A stretch of 48,787 bases of DNA from JAKVCB01 sp963578605 (GCA_963578605.1 CAUZEA010000037.1:1-48787), one strand, 5' to 3'. Numbered from the stretch's first letter, positions 8,389-17,861 are shown. The notes: generated by a model not told the origin, from the sequence alone. Numbers and translations: made by a program.

Positions 8389-9552
8389 CTAGCTGTGCCG
8401 TAGTCGAAGTGGCGCAGCTAAAAGGCCCATAAGGGTGAGGAGCAGCGCACTCGGTTCGGGGACGACTGGTGACTGCCGCGTGGCAAAGAAAATATGACTT
8501 CCCCCAGCGGGGACGATTGCCGACCAGGCAATCTCGCCCGCAAAGATGCGGGGAGAACGGTCATCGTAATCGTTGTCGGTAATCTGCGTGATATCATTGG
8601 TGAGCAGGTTGGAGAAGAAGATCTCCGTGTCTGTGCCTTCAGAACCGACCCATGCGATCTCGTCGCCCCAGATTGCTGGCCGGTCATCATCGACATCGTT
8701 GTCGGTCACCTGAAAAAGATCCCCGTCATCCCAGGTAAAGATTTCCTGGTCGTGGCCGTCGGAGGCAGACCAGGTCAGTTTGCCCTCAAACATCTGAATA
8801 TGTCTTTCAGACACGGCGTTATCGGTTACCTGGGTAATGACCTCTGTCGTTGCATTCCAGGAAAATATTTCGGAATCGTCCCCGTCATGACCGGTCCAGA
8901 CAACATGATTTTCAGAAATCCTTAAGGTACTTGCGTCCTGAAGATTATCAGTCAGCTGTCTGACGACCCCGGAATTCACATCGTATAACAGAAGCTCGAT
9001 GTCGTCACCGTTTTGGTGCCTCCAGGCAATACGGTCGCCGGAAATTACAGCCCGAGAGTCCTCTGTCAGGTTGTTGGTCAACTGGACCCGAGTCTCGCCG
9101 TTGTAATAGTAGATCTCGTTGTCGTCTTCCCCAGTATTGCCATGCCAGACAACCCGGTTTCCGGAGACGGAGGGGCTGAGATCATGAACGTTGTTGTCCG
9201 ATATTTGTCTCCTGGAATTGCCATCCCAGAGGAGAATTTCAGTGGTGGCTGTGGCATTTGCCCACCACGCGACATGCTCGCCCGAGACGGTCATTCCGTA
9301 ATCCTGCCACGGGGTGTCACTGATATTCCTGGTACTCTCCCCGTCCCAGAGATAAATATCTCGGGCCGGCCCCCTATAGCCAATCCAGATTACATTGCCA
9401 TTTGAGATCGTGGCGTTCGAGTTGGGTGTCGTTTCCCCATTGATAACCTGAGTGATGATAAATTCATCGCCGGTCGCATTGGCCTCGGAAGAATTTAGTG
9501 CGAGCAAAAGCGTAGCGAATAAAATAAATATTCCCTGGATAGTCCTCCCCAT
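8389..9552 (-). CDS. TolB-like beta-propeller protein with PEP-CTERM sorting signal
   Basis: A 387-residue exported protein with a signal peptide (IFILFATLLLALNSSEANA) and at least seven repeats of about 45 residues. Each repeat has the form 'D..p.isg..iaW.g..g.d.eif.w....-.v.qiTdn', for example DDNEIYYYNGETRVQLTNN and TDTEIFFSNLLTNDITQITD. This is the TolB/DUF5050 propeller pattern. The C-terminus VPEPSALLLTLMGLLAAPLR, followed by basic residues, is a PEP-CTERM signal, which exosortases process at the membrane. A GGGAG-type ribosome binding site precedes the ATG. The gene converges with the small secreted gene at 7758. Partner or ligand unknown. Confidence 0.85.
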   Translation of the reverse strand: MGRTIQGIFILFATLLLALNSSEANATGDEFIITQVINGETTPNSNATISNGNVIWIGYRGPARDIYLWDGESTRNISDTPWQDYGMTVSGEHVAWWANATATTEILLWDGNSRRQISDNNVHDLSPSVSGNRVVWHGNTGEDDNEIYYYNGETRVQLTNNLTEDSRAVISGDRIAWRHQNGDDIELLLYDVNSGVVRQLTDNLQDASTLRISENHVVWTGHDGDDSEIFSWNATTEVITQVTDNAVSERHIQMFEGKLTWSASDGHDQEIFTWDDGDLFQVTDNDVDDDRPAIWGDEIAWVGSEGTDTEIFFSNLLTNDITQITDNDYDDRSPRIFAGEIAWSAIVPAGGSHIFFATRQSPVVPEPSALLLTLMGLLAAPLRLRHS

Positions 9553-9776
9553 GACTTAAACTCCCGTGGAAATGAACTAAAATTCTAGAAACTTGTGGCG
9601 GGGCCTACGGACTAGCCTCTGAAAGAGCTGTAAAGAGCAACTCAGGGGTTTTGGCAACTACCCGACAGATGGCAGTCAGAATTTCGGTTTCAACCTTGTG
9701 ATGCCTCAGAACTCTAGGGAACGGGTGGGAACCCCAAGGGCGGGCGGGTTAACGGTTGCGTGAAGAGGCCTGCCGG

Positions 9777-11180
9777 TCACGGTTTGATGATTGCGGCCGC
9801 CCAGTTATTGTTGCCGGGAGATGACAACGAAATTTGCCCGCCACCCGACAGGCGTTCTTGCGGTCCAGGCTGGCTGGAGTCGATGTTGATCCAGTGAAGA
9901 ATTAGTGAGCCTTTAGAGTCTGGCACGTCCAACTGAACCTTGCCACCCTTGGGAAAGTAGACGATGTATGCCTGGCCCTTGTCGGCGGCCAGGTACGCTT
10001 CGTTAGCGTCGCGACCCGAAAGCAGCTCATTGGCTGGCTGCACCGACCACAGAGGGACAAGGGATTCCAGTTTGCGGGCCGCCCGGATGCAAGTGACGGC
10101 CCTGTCGTTCAATCCGAGCCCCGAATCTGGTCGGTGAAATCGAATCGATGCGGCCCCGGCCAGCAGGTGACGCCAGAACCGTTCGATGCCGTCCTGGTCA
10201 GAGTGACCGAACTTGTTGCCGGTGGCTCCGTAGGTTTTTGTCGTGTTCATCGGGCGTGGTTGCCCAGCAAGGTAGTTCCGCACGTACAAGAAGTTGTCCC
10301 AGTGCTTCTGGGTTTTATTCTGGTTGTTCTGCGACACGTCCACAAACCCGTACAGTTCAGGATGATCGAATGTCCGCTTGTGAGACTCCCCTGCCAGGTC
10401 CCAATCGTCCCACATCTCGGTAAGGTTTACTTCCTTGTTTTCCCGGGCAGCGCGGTTCTTTACAAACTGGGCCCAGTAACGACTCCATTGCTCCTGGCCG
10501 CTGGTCTCGTTGTCGATGCAGTACAGCACGTGGTCAAATTGCAATGAGTGGTCGAGAAGTTTGTCGACGAACCGTTGCTGGTATCGCAGCACCACCTGGT
10601 TGTTTTTCTGCTCCGGTGTGGTGAAAAAAAACGGCTGTGTGTTTGCACCAGGGTGGTCATCGTAGCGGGCGAAAAAACCCGACTGGGCGTGCGAATAGTT
10701 CACGTTGTTGGCGGGATTGTACGGGTGAATATGCCAGCGGTTGCTATCGTCAAGATCCGCGTAGTCGAAGCGGTCCCAGATCTCAATCTGTACGAAGATG
10801 TTTCGCCGGGCGGTCTCACGAAGCATCCTCTGGAAACGGGTCCAGTACTGGTCGTTCCAGGCGTTGAGGTCGTACTTGCCGGTGTCGAGGTGTTTGAATG
10901 GATAGACTTCGAAACCCTTGTCCTTACGGTCACTCATCGTGTTGCGAATTACGTTGCCACCCGCGTCCGCCAGCCGGTCGAGTTGGGCGATGAGGTCCTT
11001 CTCTGGCCACTGGAACAGATTGTCATCATCACTGCCGCCCAAGAGCAGTACAGGTTTGTCCCGATGACTCCAGTACCACCGGTTTTTTGTCCACGGCCGT
11101 AGCACTGGCTCGGCAGCCGTTGCGGTGGCGAGCAGGAGGAAGATCAGTAACGGTAGCAGTGCTGCGGAGACGCGTTTCAT
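9777..11180 (-). CDS. Exported TIM-barrel glycoside hydrolase-like protein (DUF4038-type)
   Basis: A signal peptide (SAALLPLLIFLLLATATAA) is followed by a TIM-barrel-like domain: RWYWSHRDKPVLLLGGSDDD, LDRLADAGGNVIRNTMSDR, FVQIEIWDRFDY, and VLYCIDNETSG with Asn224-Glu225 in the position of a clan GH-A acid/base. A C-terminal beta domain (AYLAADKGQAYIVYFPKGG, VQLDVPDSKGSLILHWIN) resembles the 'collagen-binding-like' tail of DUF4038-type glycosidases. The usual length for this architecture is about 450-500 residues, so it appears complete. AGGTGA lies about 8 nt before the ATG. The substrate cannot be read; plant- or algal-type side-chain sugars are typical for relatives. Confidence 0.75.
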   Translation of the reverse strand: MKRVSAALLPLLIFLLLATATAAEPVLRPWTKNRWYWSHRDKPVLLLGGSDDDNLFQWPEKDLIAQLDRLADAGGNVIRNTMSDRKDKGFEVYPFKHLDTGKYDLNAWNDQYWTRFQRMLRETARRNIFVQIEIWDRFDYADLDDSNRWHIHPYNPANNVNYSHAQSGFFARYDDHPGANTQPFFFTTPEQKNNQVVLRYQQRFVDKLLDHSLQFDHVLYCIDNETSGQEQWSRYWAQFVKNRAARENKEVNLTEMWDDWDLAGESHKRTFDHPELYGFVDVSQNNQNKTQKHWDNFLYVRNYLAGQPRPMNTTKTYGATGNKFGHSDQDGIERFWRHLLAGAASIRFHRPDSGLGLNDRAVTCIRAARKLESLVPLWSVQPANELLSGRDANEAYLAADKGQAYIVYFPKGGKVQLDVPDSKGSLILHWINIDSSQPGPQERLSGGGQISLSSPGNNNWAAAIIKP

Positions 11181-11592
11181 CGGTCAATCACCTGGGATGT
11201 TAATGACTGGGTGCTCACGCATTATAGTGGAACTCTGAGGTGTCATAAAACACGGGGTGCCACACAACTGAAACCCGCCCCGGACACCGTTATTTAGCCG
11301 ACACGAGTTTCGTCGATACGAGAAACGTCAGGGCGCCGATGGTCGCCCCATCGTGCCCGGTTCGCAGAGTACTCGCAGAGTTTAAAAAGAAAACGGCGTT
11401 ACACCGCTCGGTGGTTGCCACACAAGGCCTTATTTTATGGAGTTTACCTGTAAGACAGCCGGTCACCCCATAAAACACTTGACCAAAAATTGCATTCTTA
11501 TAATCGGTGCGTATGCTGCAAGTATGAGCGAAGGCACATTCGTATTGCTCCCGACATGCAGTGATGAGTCTCTTGACGCCCCGAGGCTGCGG
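11181..11592. other. Divergent intergenic region
   Basis: This separates the leftward glycosidase from the rightward alpha/beta hydrolase. The hydrolase frame stays open back to 11437, but those residues look unlike a protein N-terminus. A TTGACC at 11479 and a perfect TATAAT at 11499 are present but only 14 nt apart, too short for a normal sigma-70 promoter. No RNA gene was recognised. Confidence 0.5.
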
Positions 11593-12630
11593 ATGGTCGG
11601 TTTGTGGCGCGTCTCGATAATCGCGTTGGTGGGTATCTTCCTTGTTGGGATGGCAGATCGTGCCCGAGCGGCCGACGTCGTCCTCAGCGATCCGTATGGC
11701 AACGGTTCCTACCTGGCTGTTCCTGCCTTGGTGCCTGGTGGCCCGTCGACAAATGAGCATCGTGCCGTTCTCTACAACCACGGGGGCAAGGGGCCCTTGG
11801 AGGAGGGCGGCGATCCGCAGAAGGTCGTGGAAATGCTGGCCACCGAGGGATTTATTGCCTACGCTAAAAAGCGGGAAAAAACGTCAGTCCCCGATACGCT
11901 CACTGAGGTCCAAGATGGGCTCGCCGAGTTGATAAACCTCTCGTCAGACCAGCTTCAGAATCGTTCCATTGTGGAAGACTCGGCCGGCCCCGGGGTGTCC
12001 GTCTTCGGATATTCTCGTGGCGCTCTGTTGTCGTTGCGACTGGCAGAGCTCCAGGAGAACTCAAGCGGCGAGGCGGTGAAGATCGACAAGGTGATCCTTG
12101 CTGCGATGGCCCCAGGATCTGGCTCGTGGATCGAAGGCGGTGCGTTGGATGCAAGCAAGTTCGCAACGGCGGATCAGTATCTCTCCGACGGATCGATTAT
12201 CGCCACCAACAATATCGGGTTGATTAACAGCAGCCTCACCGAATTCTTCATGATCGCGGCCGCGAACGATCAACCAACCGATAATCCGAACAACAACCTG
12301 GTCGACCTGATGACCACGGCCAACCAGAGGATGGCCAACCGGAGCGGAACCGCTGTGACCTCTACTTTGAAGGTCTACGACAGTTGGAGGTCACCCGCTA
12401 CGGGTCACAACCTGTTCATGAAGGTTGTCGATGGAGGGCAGGACCTGGTCAACGAACCGGGGTATTACTGGTACGACATCGTTCGCTTCCTCAAGAATGA
12501 GTCCATCGATACGACGTACACAGCCCTGATTCCAGAGCCTGGCTCCGGTGTCCTGGCCTTTCTTGGCGCGGCCGGGCTGGGGTTCTGCCGCCGATACCGC
12601 AGGACGCGCGCCACCAGGTCGTCCAGCTGA
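11593..12630 (+). CDS. Exported alpha/beta hydrolase with PEP-CTERM tail
   Basis: The ATG at 11593 gives a clean signal peptide (LWRVSIIALVGIFLVGMADR, then ARAAD); upstream ATGs at 11524 and 11437 would add hydrophilic sequence. The fold is read from VLYNHGGKGP (early strand and oxyanion loop), VFGYSRGALLSL (nucleophile elbow, Ser141), IAAANDQPTDNP (likely acid at Asp226 or nearby) and SPATGHNLFMK (His272). This Ser-Asp-His order is that of dienelactone-hydrolase or esterase-like enzymes. The C-terminus IPEPGSGVLAFLGAAGLGFC plus RRYRR is a PEP-CTERM signal. A catalytic enzyme carrying this sorting tag is less common than structural cargo. Substrate unknown. Confidence 0.8.
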   Translation: MVGLWRVSIIALVGIFLVGMADRARAADVVLSDPYGNGSYLAVPALVPGGPSTNEHRAVLYNHGGKGPLEEGGDPQKVVEMLATEGFIAYAKKREKTSVPDTLTEVQDGLAELINLSSDQLQNRSIVEDSAGPGVSVFGYSRGALLSLRLAELQENSSGEAVKIDKVILAAMAPGSGSWIEGGALDASKFATADQYLSDGSIIATNNIGLINSSLTEFFMIAAANDQPTDNPNNNLVDLMTTANQRMANRSGTAVTSTLKVYDSWRSPATGHNLFMKVVDGGQDLVNEPGYYWYDIVRFLKNESIDTTYTALIPEPGSGVLAFLGAAGLGFCRRYRRTRATRSSS

Positions 12631-12858
12631 GCGGCGAGGTCCATGAGCGGGCCTTTTCCCAAGGCCTGGTCCAGCTGTCGGTTTGGTCCACGGCAGGCAA
12701 ATAAGTCTGGTTGATCCACGTTGAGGACCGTGAGACGCGACGTTACAATTCCCATCCGGCGGACCGTCTGAAGTGGTATAAAGCGGTCAGCGGTAACCCA
12801 ACCTCGAAACTCGGCACGGCTGCGGGATCAATCCTGCCGATCACCTGATGGAAATGCC

Positions 12859-14424
12859 ATGAACGTCGGTAAGTTGTTGACCCACACAGCTCGTCAATTT
12901 CCCGATAACCTGGCAATCGTGCACGGCGCCCGGACCTCAACCTACGCTCAGTTCAACCAACGCACGAATCGGTTGGCCAATGGGCTGAGCAAGCTCGGGC
13001 TCTCCCAGCAAGATCACGTTGCGCTGCTCATGGTCAACTGCCCCGAGATGCTCGAAGCAATGTTCGCATGCTTCAAAATGGGTTGTGGCGCAGTGCCAAT
13101 CAATTTTCGGCTGCATCCCAGGGAATTTGGCTTCATCATCGACCATTCTCAAGCCAAGGTGGTTATCGTGTCGCCTGAGTTCAACGAGTCAATCCTTGAA
13201 ATTCGTGATCAGATTCCACAGGCAAAACACCTGATCACAGTTTCGGGGGCCACAGGTGAACTGCTCGATTACGAAAGCGTGGTGGTTTCGGAGTCGGACC
13301 AGCTTGAGGCTGCGGATGTTGCGTCTGATGACGTGGCCTGGCTCTTTTACACATCGGGCACGACAGGCCGGTCCAAAGGCGCCATGTTGACCCACCGTAA
13401 CCTGATGGCCATGACCGTGGGATATTTTGCAGACATGTGCCCCGGTTTTGGCTTTGATGAAGTCGTGCTTCATGCCGCACCTTTATCGCACGGCAGCGGG
13501 TTGTACGCATTGCCGAACATTGCCAAGGCCGCGACGAACGTTATTCTCGAGTCCAAGACGTTCGATCCCGAACTCGCCTTCAAGACCATCGAGACCCATC
13601 GGGTGACCAATTTGTTTGCTGCCCCGACCATGCTCAAGAGGTTGATCGATGCGCCGGCGGTCGACCGCTATGACCACGGTTCACTCAAGGCCGTAGTCTA
13701 CGGCGGTGCCCCAATGTTGGTCGAAGACCTGACCAAGGCGATCGAGAAGCTTGGGCCTTGCCTGGTCCAGCTGTATGGGCAGGGCGAAGCACCGATGACC
13801 ATCACCTACCTTCCCCACCAGGATCATGCCCTCGATGGCAATGCGGAGCAGCGCAAGCGGCTAGGGTCAGCCGGGTTTGCCCGAACGGACGTAGAGGTCA
13901 AGATTTTCGATTCGGACGACAACGAGCTACCACCGGGTGAAATGGGCCAGATCGTCACCCGCTCGGATCTGGTGATGAAGGGGTATTGGTGCAATCCCGA
14001 GGCCACCGCTGAGACGCTCAAGAACGGGTGGCTGCACACCGGGGACATCGGCTACATCGACGAGGGTGGCTACCTGTTCATCATGGATCGGTTGAACGAC
14101 ATGATCATCAGCGGTGGCGAGAATATTTACCCCCGTGAGATCGAGGAAGTGATCATCCAGCACCCGGCAGTGCGTGAGGTGGCGGTCCTCGGCATTCCTG
14201 ATCCGGAATGGGGCGAGGCGATCAAGGCCGTCGTTTCGTTGGTCCCCGGGCAGGCCGTGACCGAAGCGGAACTGATCGATTTTTGCAAGGATCATATTGC
14301 CGGCTACAAGAAGCCCAAGTCGGTCGATTTCGTGGACGAGCTACCGAAGAACAACTATGGGAAAATCGTCAAGCGGGAATTGCGGACAAAACACTGGGAA
14401 GGCAAAATACGACAGGTGATCTGA
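12859..14424 (+). CDS. Fatty-acid/acyl-CoA ligase (AMP-forming)
   Basis: A full-length 521-residue ANL-superfamily enzyme that activates a carboxylic acid to its CoA thioester with ATP. Motifs in order: FYTSGTTGRSKGAMLTH (P-loop-like A3, near 163), YGGAPM, LYGQGEAPMTITYLP (A5), GWLHTGDIGYIDEGGYLFIM (A7), DRLNDMIISGGENIYPREIE (A8) and NNYGKIVKRE, with the adenylation lysine at 502. The usual A5 'YG.TE' reads YGQGEA, as in many medium/long-chain ligases. It is cytoplasmic, with no signal peptide. The thiolase starts 25 nt downstream and the DUF35 gene follows it almost at once, so all three are probably one operon. Chain length and substrate class cannot be read. Confidence 0.92.
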   Translation: MNVGKLLTHTARQFPDNLAIVHGARTSTYAQFNQRTNRLANGLSKLGLSQQDHVALLMVNCPEMLEAMFACFKMGCGAVPINFRLHPREFGFIIDHSQAKVVIVSPEFNESILEIRDQIPQAKHLITVSGATGELLDYESVVVSESDQLEAADVASDDVAWLFYTSGTTGRSKGAMLTHRNLMAMTVGYFADMCPGFGFDEVVLHAAPLSHGSGLYALPNIAKAATNVILESKTFDPELAFKTIETHRVTNLFAAPTMLKRLIDAPAVDRYDHGSLKAVVYGGAPMLVEDLTKAIEKLGPCLVQLYGQGEAPMTITYLPHQDHALDGNAEQRKRLGSAGFARTDVEVKIFDSDDNELPPGEMGQIVTRSDLVMKGYWCNPEATAETLKNGWLHTGDIGYIDEGGYLFIMDRLNDMIISGGENIYPREIEEVIIQHPAVREVAVLGIPDPEWGEAIKAVVSLVPGQAVTEAELIDFCKDHIAGYKKPKSVDFVDELPKNNYGKIVKRELRTKHWEGKIRQVI

Positions 14425-14449
14425 ATCATGTTCTCACCGAGGTCTACCG

Positions 14450-15715
14450 TTGAGTAAAAAACGAAAGCTTGGACGTGGTGTGGCGATGGTCGGTGCCGGC
14501 ATGTCGAAATTTGGCATGTTCAGCGACCTCGATTCCAAAGATCTGTTCGTTCAGGCTTTTGGCGAGTTAACCACTTCGGTCGACAAGGGGATGGACCCGA
14601 ACGACATCGATGCCCTGTATGTCGGGAATTTCACCAACGATTTTTTTGTCAGCCAGTCGCACTGGGGGGCGATTCTCGCCGATACGCTAGGGTTGGTACC
14701 CAAGCCGGCGACACGGACCGAGGGCGCATGCGCGTCGAGCGCGCTTGCATTCCGAGAGGCGGTGTTCGCAGTGGCGTCGGGGTTTTACGACATCGTGCTG
14801 GTCGGTGGGTTCGAGGATATGTCGAAACGCTCGACCGAAGAGGTCTCCGAAGGTCTGGCCTTGGCAGCGATTCCTTATGAACGGAAGGCAGCGTTCACCT
14901 TCCCGGGAATTTTCGGGGCAATCGCCACCGCCTATTTCGACCGATATGGTGCGTCGCGTGAACATTTGATGAATGTGACCATCAAGAGCCACAATAACGC
15001 TGCTTTGAACCCGAAAGCACAGTACCAGGTCTCGATCCGCGATATCATGGCATCCAAGGTCGAGCGGGCCAGAAGCAAGGGCAGGACGATTCCCGACTGG
15101 AGCGACGAAAAAGCTTTCCTGCGCGATCCCAAGGCAAATCCCATGATAGCCTGGCCCATGCACCTGTTCGACTGTAGCCCCATTAGTGACGGCGCTGCCT
15201 GCATGTTGTTGGTCGGTGAGGAACTCGCGGGGCAATTTACCGACGATCCGTTGTACGTGGCGGGACTTGGACAGGCCAGTGGGAAGGGGCTGCACGCTAC
15301 CGACGACCTGACGGCTTTCGAAGCTACCCAATGTGCAGCCGACGAGGCGTATCGCATGTCTGGATTCAAGCCGTCGGATATTCAATTCGCTGAAGTGCAT
15401 GACTGCTTTTCGATTGCCGAGATCCTTCACATCGAGGACCTCGGCTTCTTTGAGAAAGGCCATGGATACAAAGCCGTGGAAGAAGGCCTGACTCGACTCG
15501 ATGGGCCCAAGCCGATCAATACTTCAGGGGGGTTGAAATGTAAGGGGCACCCCGTCGGCGCCACCGGGGCAGCGCAGCTGATCGAGGTGTGGGAACAACT
15601 CAGAGGCCAGGCTGGAAAGCGACAAGTGCAAATCAGCGATCTCCGCATCGGTGCTGCCCACAATCTCGGGGGCACAGGAGGCACAAGCACATTCACCATT
15701 CTCGAGCGGAGATAA
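14450..15715 (+). CDS. Thiolase-family protein (SCP-x/acetyl-CoA acetyltransferase type)
   Basis: The TTG at 14450 is chosen because GAGGT precedes it and the family N-terminus (VAMVGAGMSKFGMF) follows. Catalytic landmarks: EGACASSALAFREAV with nucleophile Cys94, FAEVHDCFSIAE with His317, and GGLKCKGHPVGATGAAQ with His367. The canonical C-terminal 'CxG' Cys is replaced by NLGGTGGTSTF, as in the SCP2-like/archaeal branch of thiolases that pair with DUF35 proteins; Cys364 lies next to His367. The active Cys argues for a true acyl-transferring or cleaving enzyme rather than a steroid aldolase that has lost it. It lies between the CoA ligase and the DUF35 gene, overlapping neither. Confidence 0.9.
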   Translation: MSKKRKLGRGVAMVGAGMSKFGMFSDLDSKDLFVQAFGELTTSVDKGMDPNDIDALYVGNFTNDFFVSQSHWGAILADTLGLVPKPATRTEGACASSALAFREAVFAVASGFYDIVLVGGFEDMSKRSTEEVSEGLALAAIPYERKAAFTFPGIFGAIATAYFDRYGASREHLMNVTIKSHNNAALNPKAQYQVSIRDIMASKVERARSKGRTIPDWSDEKAFLRDPKANPMIAWPMHLFDCSPISDGAACMLLVGEELAGQFTDDPLYVAGLGQASGKGLHATDDLTAFEATQCAADEAYRMSGFKPSDIQFAEVHDCFSIAEILHIEDLGFFEKGHGYKAVEEGLTRLDGPKPINTSGGLKCKGHPVGATGAAQLIEVWEQLRGQAGKRQVQISDLRIGAAHNLGGTGGTSTFTILERR

Positions 15716-15719
15716 TCGC

Positions 15720-16127
15720 GTGGCCCAACTGATCAGCGATCACCAATTCGAACAGTTTCTGGGAGAGCAGCGGCTGATGGGCTCTGAGTGCAGTTCGTGT
15801 GGTAGCCTCTTCGTACCGCCGCGTGCGAGTTGCAGCAACTGCCATGGTACCGAGATGCAGTGGGCCGAAATGTCCGGGAAGGGCCGTCTTGCTGCATTCA
15901 CCTGCATCGCGATCGGACCGCCCTCCATGGTTCAGGAGGGATACGACAGGAACAACCCTTACTGCTCGGGTGTTGTTGAATTAGAGGAAGGGCCGCGCAT
16001 GGTTGCCCGGATCGATGGAGTCGATGCAAAAAATCCCGAAAGTATCAAGATCGGCACCTCCTTGATGATGAAGTATCTGGATCGAGGTGGTGACCAGGGA
16101 ACCGTCCTGGCGTTCGCGCCGGTATGA
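15720..16127 (+). CDS. DUF35 OB-fold/zinc-ribbon partner of thiolase
   Basis: A GTG start four nt after the thiolase stop gives 135 residues. The N-terminus has a helical hook (ISDHQFEQFLGEQRLMGSEC), then a zinc ribbon with Cys24, Cys27, Cys38 and Cys41 (CSSCGSLFVPPRASCSNC), then an OB-fold (GKGRLAAFTCIAIGPPSMVQ, GVVELEEGPRMVARIDGVD). This is the DUF35 architecture of proteins that bind SCP2-like thiolases, known from archaeal acetoacetyl-CoA thiolase/HMG-CoA synthase complexes and from actinobacterial steroid degradation. It probably docks on the neighbouring thiolase and holds or channels the acyl-CoA. The near-zero spacing suggests translational coupling. Confidence 0.9.
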   Translation: MAQLISDHQFEQFLGEQRLMGSECSSCGSLFVPPRASCSNCHGTEMQWAEMSGKGRLAAFTCIAIGPPSMVQEGYDRNNPYCSGVVELEEGPRMVARIDGVDAKNPESIKIGTSLMMKYLDRGGDQGTVLAFAPV

Positions 16128-16217
16128 GGAATGGACCGTACGATAGTGGAGTGCCAACGTGTTTGCGCGTGCCGGCGGTTGGTTTTAGTTAGATCTATCC
16201 TTGAGGGAGACATCACG

Positions 16218-17861
16218 ATGGGAAGATCCCAGCAACCGTTGTCACAGGCAACCAGCGTTTTTCTGATGGTGATGGGGGCGGCTTTATTCCTGGCAGCCGC
16301 GGACAATCGAGAAGCGCTTGCTCGCCCCCACATCGCGTATCGAATTTTCCGGAGTACAAACGCTCCGAAAGATGTACCTGCCCTGCAAATGGAACTGACC
16401 ATTGAAAACCTCGGGAAAGATCGCCAACTCGATCTTCGGGTGCCGGCTGTCTTCGGTCCGGCCGGGAGCCAGTTCCCAAAAGCAAAACTGTTTACGAATT
16501 TTGAGATTGATCCCGAGGTGTCAGGTGGGCAGTGGGTGGAATCGAGCGACACCCGTTGGCGGGTGCAATTTGACACGGCCGATCAACCAGTCGTGATTCA
16601 CTACACGTTAAAGCAACCCTACAGTGGTCCACCCTTCGACCGCAAACTGGTGTTTGCACCTGCCATCCAGCCAGACTACTGGTACCTCTCTACGAGTACC
16701 TCGCTGATGGTGCCTGAGATTGACGGGCCAGTTACGGTTACCATGCGGTGGGAGGCACCCGGTGGGGCGCGGAATTGGAAACTTGTCAGCAGCTACGGTG
16801 CCGCTGAAACAGAATGTGCATCCCAGTGCGAGCAGTCGTTTGTAACCGACATAAACACCTTTTATTATCTCAATCCAGACACGGGCGAGGGACATCCTTC
16901 GTATGCCATCATCTTTATGTTTGGCGATTACAAGCTCTTTCAGCGGAAAGGACCAGGCGGAAGTGGTGATGTTGTCATGACGCTCTACGGATTGCCCGAC
17001 TATGTGGAAAGCGGCGACCAGCTTTTCGACGCCGTTTATGACAATATTGCCAGGCAACGGACTTTCTGGGGCGATCGGGGCCAGCCTTATTTCCTCGTTA
17101 ATTTTGTCACCTACCCCAATCGCGACAATGACCGGTTTGGGGGCTACAACCTGAACAGCGCTTTCACGAGTTTCATTCCGCAGAGCCCGATAGCTGTTCC
17201 CGAAGGTAAACCGGTCGGCCGGTTTAATAACCTGATGGCCCACCTTAGCCATGAATATGTCCACACCTGGTTGCGGCCCGATATAATCGACGATCGCGAA
17301 CAGCTGCGCCTCTACTTCCTGGTCGAAGGAGGAGCAGAATATTACGGCGAATATTTTATGCTGTGTGAGGGTGTGGTCAATTTTTCTGAGCACGTGGCGC
17401 GGTACAACGATTTCCTGAAGGAGTACTATGGCTATGGCCAGGAGGCTCGCCTGGCTGATATGCAGACCGTGAGTAAGCAATTTTGGGCAGGTGATAACTA
17501 CCAGCGGCAGCCGTACGTACGTGGGTTGATGCTGCTGCACAACTGGCATGCCCGGATACGCAGGCAGACCAATAATCAAAAAGGTCTCAACGCGTTAATC
17601 CCACCCCTGGTCACTGCCGGTTTCAAGCAGCCAGTGACGCTGGATCACTTTCAGACTTTCTCGCAAACCCTGCTCAAAGAGGGGGTCGCGAGTGATGTTT
17701 TAGCCCACTGGGTGAATGGCGAGCAGATTGTACCGGAGCCCGATACGTTTGGCCCGTGGTGTGAACTGCAATGGAACGCTGACGGCGTCCCGGAATTTGT
17801 CGTCAACGAAGCATTATTGCAGGAGCACGGAGAGGCGGCTGCCAAAGCCTGGTTTGATTGA
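16218..17861 (+). CDS. Exported M61-type (glycyl aminopeptidase-like) metallopeptidase
   Basis: The ATG at 16218 has GAGGGAG upstream and starts a signal peptide (SVFLMVMGAALFLAAADN, then REALA). The mature part opens with a beta domain (MELTIENLGKDRQLDLRVPA). The catalytic domain has LSHEYVHTW (His345, Glu346, His349) and VEGGAEYYGEYF with Glu370 as the third zinc ligand; a 20-residue spacing fits HExxH...E gluzincins. Length (547 aa) is near that of M61 proteins with a C-terminal PDZ-like part, though no PDZ domain is clear. It lies 90 nt after the CoA operon with its own ribosome binding site, so it may be transcribed separately. Likely role: cutting peptides outside the cytoplasm. Confidence 0.82.
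   Translation: MGRSQQPLSQATSVFLMVMGAALFLAAADNREALARPHIAYRIFRSTNAPKDVPALQMELTIENLGKDRQLDLRVPAVFGPAGSQFPKAKLFTNFEIDPEVSGGQWVESSDTRWRVQFDTADQPVVIHYTLKQPYSGPPFDRKLVFAPAIQPDYWYLSTSTSLMVPEIDGPVTVTMRWEAPGGARNWKLVSSYGAAETECASQCEQSFVTDINTFYYLNPDTGEGHPSYAIIFMFGDYKLFQRKGPGGSGDVVMTLYGLPDYVESGDQLFDAVYDNIARQRTFWGDRGQPYFLVNFVTYPNRDNDRFGGYNLNSAFTSFIPQSPIAVPEGKPVGRFNNLMAHLSHEYVHTWLRPDIIDDREQLRLYFLVEGGAEYYGEYFMLCEGVVNFSEHVARYNDFLKEYYGYGQEARLADMQTVSKQFWAGDNYQRQPYVRGLMLLHNWHARIRRQTNNQKGLNALIPPLVTAGFKQPVTLDHFQTFSQTLLKEGVASDVLAHWVNGEQIVPEPDTFGPWCELQWNADGVPEFVVNEALLQEHGEAAAKAWFD

Noticed and set aside
11479..11504. TTGACC and TATAAT promoter-like boxes
   Set aside because: Spacing is only 14 nt, well below the 16-18 nt needed for a normal sigma-70 promoter.
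16608..17579. 323-codon minus-strand frame
   Set aside because: Antisense shadow of the M61 peptidase gene, whose HExxH and signal peptide are clear.
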